Shown: in pieces, positions 60,867-64,000 of the stretch
Layout of the letters: each line of letters starts with the position of its first letter
How positions within the stretch are numbered: the stretch's first letter is position 1
From: Halorubrum hochsteinianum
GTDB taxonomy: Archaea; Halobacteriota; Halobacteria; Halobacteriales; Haloferacaceae
Direction of reading: 5' to 3'
DNA length: 64,000 nucleotides
NCBI RefSeq assembly: GCF_023702125.1
Contig: NZ_CP098415.1
Span: 2,666,001 to 2,730,000 of the forward strand
Made by a program: the position numbers and the translations under genes
The notes under the pieces: model-generated
The model's database searches: none
Seen by the model: the letters and a program-made list of their open reading frames with translations, nothing else
Told to the model about the DNA's origin: nothing

Positions 60867-61321
60867 GGGTCCTCGTTCTCGTACTGGTAGGTCGGACGGA
60901 CATCCTCAAGGAGCGCTTCGATGATCTCCCAGAGGATCAGCGAGGGGGTCTCGTGGTCGAACGAGATTTCCCAGCGATCCTCTTCATTGACGGCAGAGTA
61001 CTGGAAATGCGTCCGTCCGAGATCGGGATGGTCTTCGTCCTGGTGCCAGCCAGCGTGAAAATCCGTGTTCGGGTCGGTGTAGTTGATACGGAACCAATCG
61101 TGTGGCTCCTGCCGGTACCATTTGATGGTTAGTTCAGGTGAGTCGGGGCCTGTCGGTGGGGCAAGACGAGCCGGATCGAAAACTGCTCGCAACTGCTTGG
61201 CCTCGATATCGTCAGGAACGAACTCAACCGTCGTAATCTGTGGTACTCGGTCGAGGACGTCCCGCTTCAGCTGGGCGTAGAAGTTCGCGTTCGGATCACC
61301 ACCTGGATGCGGGACCGACAT
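60863..61321 (-). CDS. Conserved small protein of unknown function, integrase operon
   Basis: A 152-residue soluble protein, MSVPHPGGDPNANFYAQLKR, then TIKWYRQEPHDWFRINYTDP, a His/Asp-rich AGWHQDEDHPDLGRTHFQYS and SLILWEIIEALLEDVRPTYQ. The mix of beta strands with a C-terminal helix recalls TumE-like small toxins, but only loosely. It sits between an HTH gene (3 bases upstream) and the integrase (4-base overlap), so all three form one operon. A toxin-antitoxin or integration-control role is possible and unproven. Confidence 0.72.
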   Translation of the reverse strand: MSVPHPGGDPNANFYAQLKRDVLDRVPQITTVEFVPDDIEAKQLRAVFDPARLAPPTGPDSPELTIKWYRQEPHDWFRINYTDPNTDFHAGWHQDEDHPDLGRTHFQYSAVNEEDRWEISFDHETPSLILWEIIEALLEDVRPTYQYENEDP

Positions 61322-61324
61322 CCG

Positions 61325-61864
61325 TTAGCCGCTGGCCTCGGCGGGCTCTGTCGTCGGCGCGAGAAAGTCCCATTCGCGGATGGCGAAGCCGACGATCTCG
61401 ATGCGCCGTTTGAGGTGTTCCCACTCACGAGCGATGTCGCGCCGGCGGTCCTCTTCGTCGGCATCGAGCCCTTCCTCGGCGAGCGTTCCGCGAAGCTGAT
61501 TCGGCGACTCGACATCGAACTCCGCCTCCCAGTCGCGGATTTGTGTCTTCATCTCGGCGAGCCGGTCCGTAAGCTCCTCGACAGTGTGTCCGCTGTCGCG
61601 AAGCCGCATCGCCTCCTGCATCGCCTGGCGGCGGTAGTCGGGGTAGTACGTGGTGTGGGTCCCGCTCTCGTCTCGGTGGAGAATCCCGTCGTCGACGAGC
61701 CGTTCGAGGACGCGCTTGGTCGGCTCGTGTGACCAGCCCGCTTCCGACGCGATCCAGTTGGCCGTCCGTGGCTCCGATAGCTGCCGGGCGGCCATCCGCA
61801 CGCGGTCTTCGCCCGTGGTCTGGCGCTCCATCAGCCCCTCGGGGTTCGATTCATCTTCGGTCAT
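61325..61864 (-). CDS. Winged-helix regulator (DUF7342/TrmB-like)
   Basis: A 179-residue protein. The winged helix covers about residues 10-75 (RVRMAARQLSEPRTANWIAS to VDDGILHRDESGTHTTYY). A helical C-terminal part (DRLAEMKTQIRDWEAEFDVE, REWEHLKRRIEIVGFAIRE) would dimerise. I choose the ATG at 61864 (MTEDESNPEGLMER); the in-frame ATG at 61891 would overlap the TATA box. It leads the operon with the 152-residue protein and the integrase, and probably represses it. Confidence 0.8.
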   Translation of the reverse strand: MTEDESNPEGLMERQTTGEDRVRMAARQLSEPRTANWIASEAGWSHEPTKRVLERLVDDGILHRDESGTHTTYYPDYRRQAMQEAMRLRDSGHTVEELTDRLAEMKTQIRDWEAEFDVESPNQLRGTLAEEGLDADEEDRRRDIAREWEHLKRRIEIVGFAIREWDFLAPTTEPAEASG

Positions 61865-61887
61865 ACCGTACCATTCACACTGTGTCT

Positions 61888-61896
61888 TCATATAGA
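61888..61896 (-). promoter_or_regulatory. TATA element of the integrase operon
   Basis: On the minus strand, atctatatg lies 24-32 bases before the ATG at 61864, the expected spacing for a leaderless archaeal mRNA. It decides between the two possible starts of the regulator. Confidence 0.55.
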
Positions 61897-62391
61897 TTGA
61901 TGTCCTTCGTCCTATATTGAATGGCTGTGTTCCGCCAGTCCTTCGACCTAGCTGACTGGAACCTCAGCAAACTCGAAGCCTCGTCTCGGCGGCTCTACCC
62001 CGGGGGAAGCGCCGTTCTGAGCCGGTTACAGTATTCGTGCTTACCCGACAGCGGCGGGGTACTTCAAAATGGTCGTGATTACTATTTTAATCACGAGCAA
62101 TTGGGAATTTGCCTGAAGTGCCGATTTCCGGGTATACAAGCCCTGATAGTCCAAATAACCCATCTATAAATTGTATGCTGCTATACTAAAACTGAGTCAG
62201 GGGAAGTTGAGACTACACCGGGTTTAGCGGGGCTGTGATGTGTGAATTTGTCCGATTCAGTCAACGAAAACCACCTCAAATCACTCCCCAAGCGGCCATT
62301 CCTGTCATACTTCCAATTGTATGGGCGAATTTTCGAGACTCCCAACAGTGTAGCCACTCAGACGGCGCGCTGACCTGGACTGAGTGCCTCT
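61897..62391. other. Intergenic region, no supported gene
   Basis: About 495 bases between the integrase operon and a transposase remnant. An open frame at 61921-62169 (plus) lacks family features and crosses AT-rich DNA, so I do not call it. The region may hold the attachment site or end of the integrated element. Confidence 0.45.
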
Positions 62392-62583
62392 CTACCCAAT
62401 TCCGGTCTCCTTCTTCAGCAGCGTCAATGTGTTATCTGCCGTCACCATCGGCGAGTGCCCGTACTCACTAGTCAACGCAACCTGGACGAGCAAGTCGACG
62501 GCTCGCCAGATAGAGTACAGCAGACACGCGAACGCGAAGTAGAAGAATCGCAGCCCGAAATCCTTCGACGTGGTGGCAGCCAT
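62392..62583 (-). pseudogene. Transposase C-terminal remnant
   Basis: The frame reads MAATTSKDFGLRFFYFAFAC, then LYSIWRAVDLLVQVAL and ends KKETGIG. It matches in style the C-terminal end of haloarchaeal DDE transposases (SKDFGLRFFYFAFACLLYSI block with the IWRAVDLLVQ helix). The rest of the gene is missing because the right IS5 copy begins four bases later at 62588. The other end of the same element may remain at 42296-42313. Confidence 0.65.
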
Positions 62584-62587
62584 GAAC

Positions 62588-63527
62588 GGCTGTGTTGAAT
62601 CGCTGTAAGGCGTAGAGATTCACTGTTTGACGAAGCGCTTGATGTTGTAGACCATACACATCAGAGCGATCTCGCGGAACTCACGGAACCAGGACCGCGC
62701 TCGCACGGCGAAGCCGAGCGAGCGCTTCACAGCCGAGTTCACGGTTTCGGTCATAGAGCGCTGATTGTAGCGATTATCGTCGATTCTGGCGTTGTGTGCG
62801 TGGTCGTACGGCGCGAAGATGCGGTGCTTGATCAGCGGTCTGATCCCAAGATCGCGTAATCCTTCGCGGAGCGATTTCTTGTCGTAGCCCTTATCGGCCG
62901 CAAGAGACCGCAGATCGCCCGCGTTCCGGCGGGCGATCTGCTCAGCGAGATCTGCGTCACTTCCTTCTCGGTTCGTCGAGCAGTGAACGTCAAGGACAGC
63001 TTGCGACGCTGTATCGACGAGTTTCGTGACTTTCAGCTTTTGAACGCGGTAGCTGATTCGCTGGCAGTAGTGGCGGCTGGCTGGTGAGCGGTCGTAGAAT
63101 GTGGCGTCGATCGCGGCGTGTTCGGAGAGATCGTGCAGCTGCGCCGACTGGCGCAGCAGCACTCGACAAACACTCATACTGATCCGGTCGAACGCCTTAC
63201 ACAACGTGGACGGCGCAGGGAGATCGGCCGCGCTAAGGCCGATCTCCCCGGTTATTTGTGGCATCTCTTTGAGCAGGCCGATCGTCATGCGGTACGATGT
63301 ATCGAGGTAAATTCGCAGACAGTGGAGGGAAACGAGTGCGTAGTCGGCGAATCCGCCGCCGCCTTCCGGGGCGGCGGATTCGCCTCCATCGCCAGTAACT
63401 CTTTGAGCAACCGGCACAACCTCCCCGATGAAGCGGGAGATTTGTGTCATAGGCAACCGAATCTTCCCGCTTCAACGCCTTTGATTTAGCGACCTACCCT
63501 GCCGCCGTATGGCGATTCAACACAGCC
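62588..63527 (-). mobile_element. IS5-family element, right copy
   Basis: A 940-bp copy in the same orientation as the one at 41353, with the same terminal repeat GGCTGTGTTGAATCGC. The two encode identical proteins, so they are recent duplicates or kept equal by recombination. Confidence 0.92.
62620..63456 (-). CDS. IS5-family DDE transposase, right copy
   Basis: A 278-residue transposase identical over its full length to that at 41385 (MPMTQISRFIGEVVPVAQRV ... VYNIKRFVKQ), with the same DDE residues in AAIDATFYDRSP, LAADKGYDKKSL and SMTETVNSAVKRS. Intact copies in direct orientation permit deletion of the island by homologous recombination. Confidence 0.93.
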   Translation of the reverse strand: MPMTQISRFIGEVVPVAQRVTGDGGESAAPEGGGGFADYALVSLHCLRIYLDTSYRMTIGLLKEMPQITGEIGLSAADLPAPSTLCKAFDRISMSVCRVLLRQSAQLHDLSEHAAIDATFYDRSPASRHYCQRISYRVQKLKVTKLVDTASQAVLDVHCSTNREGSDADLAEQIARRNAGDLRSLAADKGYDKKSLREGLRDLGIRPLIKHRIFAPYDHAHNARIDDNRYNQRSMTETVNSAVKRSLGFAVRARSWFREFREIALMCMVYNIKRFVKQ

Positions 63528-63535
63528 GTTCGATC
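63528..63535. repeat. Target-site duplication, right copy
   Basis: GTTCGATC directly follows the right IS end and equals the 8 bases before the left IS (41345-41352). Confidence 0.85.
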
Positions 63536-63999
63536 GCATTTTGGATCACGTTTCGCAGTGCTTGGTCGACGAGGTCGCTCGTGACCGCATGCTGGGCGGC
63601 CGGCAGATTGACAGCGAACGTCACTTCGCTCCGCTCGGTCCGGAGCGACGCTACCTGTGACCGTGCGCGATCGGCGACGTCAATCACCGTGTTGTAGTCT
63701 TCGCCCTCCTCGAACAGTTTCTGGGACTTGCGGACCTTCTTGCTCAACGCGAGGGTCTCTTCGACGACTTGGTAGATCGCTTCGACCTGTGTCTCCACCT
63801 CCGGTTCGTCTGACTGTCGATCGATGAGCTGTGCTGCGAGGAGAGCCTCGTTGAGGTTGTTTCGGAGGTCGTGACGAAGCACGCGCTGTAACACCGAGAG
63901 CCGCTGCTCTCGGCGGTACCGCTCCGTGATGTCGCTGGCGACCCCGACGTATCGCGTTGGACTGCCGCCCTCTCTCCCGTAGACCGGCGAAACGGACAA
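63528..63999 (-). pseudogene. Histidine kinase, N-terminal half (cut by IS, start outside window)
   Basis: The minus strand reads the end of a PAS domain (VYGREGGSPTRYVGVASDIT), the H-box LQRVLRHDLRNNLNEALLAA (His near the middle), a dimerisation helix and part of the ATPase domain to QALRNVIQNAIE, where the IS begins. The N box NAIE continues as HND in the fragment at 41344. The real start lies beyond base 64000. The kinase is therefore a PAS sensor kinase, now split by 22 kb. Confidence 0.9.
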
Positions 64000-64000
64000 C

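Larger units (their letters stand above)
41353..63527. mobile_element. 22.2-kb IS-bracketed island
   Basis: Two 940-bp IS copies in direct orientation (41353-42292 and 62588-63527) enclose 20,295 bases. The outer flanks carry the same 8-base duplication and together rebuild one histidine kinase gene. The inside is lower in GC, rich in remnants and carries its own integrase. It is either a composite transposon or a circular element that recombined with an IS already in the kinase gene. Confidence 0.85.

Noticed and set aside
61921-62169. Open frame of 82 codons on the plus strand
   Set aside because: No family features, it begins at the promoter side of the integrase operon and crosses AT-rich DNA; composition does not favour coding.
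1-64000. CRISPR array, rRNA or tRNA genes
   Set aside because: No regularly spaced repeats and no cloverleaf or rRNA core sequence was recognised on reading; a tRNA scan would be needed to be certain, especially near the integrase.

Overview
The window looks like a chromosome segment of a haloarchaeon (class Halobacteria, possibly Halorubrum-like; the genus is a guess from general resemblance). The evidence is very high GC in the core, strongly acidic proteins, archaeal informational genes (topoisomerase VI A and B, a TFB initiation factor, type II dehydroquinate synthase, HalX and Lrp/AsnC regulators), TATA elements about 25-30 bases before many starts with no leader, and haloarchaeal insertion sequences. 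No rRNA, tRNA or CRISPR array was seen.

Bases 1-39,200 are ordinary, densely packed core genome. They hold the end of a shikimate-pathway gene, an M32 carboxypeptidase, threonine aldolase and HflX. An acetate-assimilation block follows (5.0-14.6 kb): two AMP-forming acetyl-CoA synthetases on either side of a Bat-type regulator with a recombinase-like N-terminus, a two-subunit sodium:solute symporter and a UspA protein. Next come a copper P-type ATPase, a cold-shock protein, the top6B-top6A operon, redox and repair proteins (CDGSH, MsrB), a histidine kinase, an acyl-CoA dehydrogenase, an Lrp-aminotransferase pair, purA, a small winged-helix regulator, a large coiled-coil protein, a NUDIX hydrolase, TFB, an M24 peptidase and an MFS transporter.

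From 39.2 kb the sequence becomes accessory. A decayed gene precedes a signalling operon of histidine kinase, CBS protein and HalX response regulator. The kinase is cut in two: its C-terminal part lies at 41,052-41,352 and its N-terminal part at 63,528-63,999. Between them sit two 940-bp IS5-type elements in the same orientation that bracket about 20.3 kb of foreign DNA. The outer flanks carry the same 8 bases (GTTCGATC), and removing one copy plus everything between rebuilds the kinase reading frame exactly.

The island has lower GC, leaderless promoters and many gene remnants. Its centre (45.5-58.2 kb) encodes almost only envelope proteins: a CPBP intramembrane protease, two copies of a lipoprotein plus polytopic membrane protein module, two ABC-2 type transporters, a membrane protein with an HEIAH zinc-protease motif, and several very small membrane proteins. 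I read this as a candidate peptide export, processing or immunity locus; no precursor peptide is proven. Its right end carries an ISH3-like element, a tyrosine integrase overlapping a small unknown protein next to a helix-turn-helix gene, and a transposase remnant, consistent with an integrated plasmid or genomic island captured through the IS.
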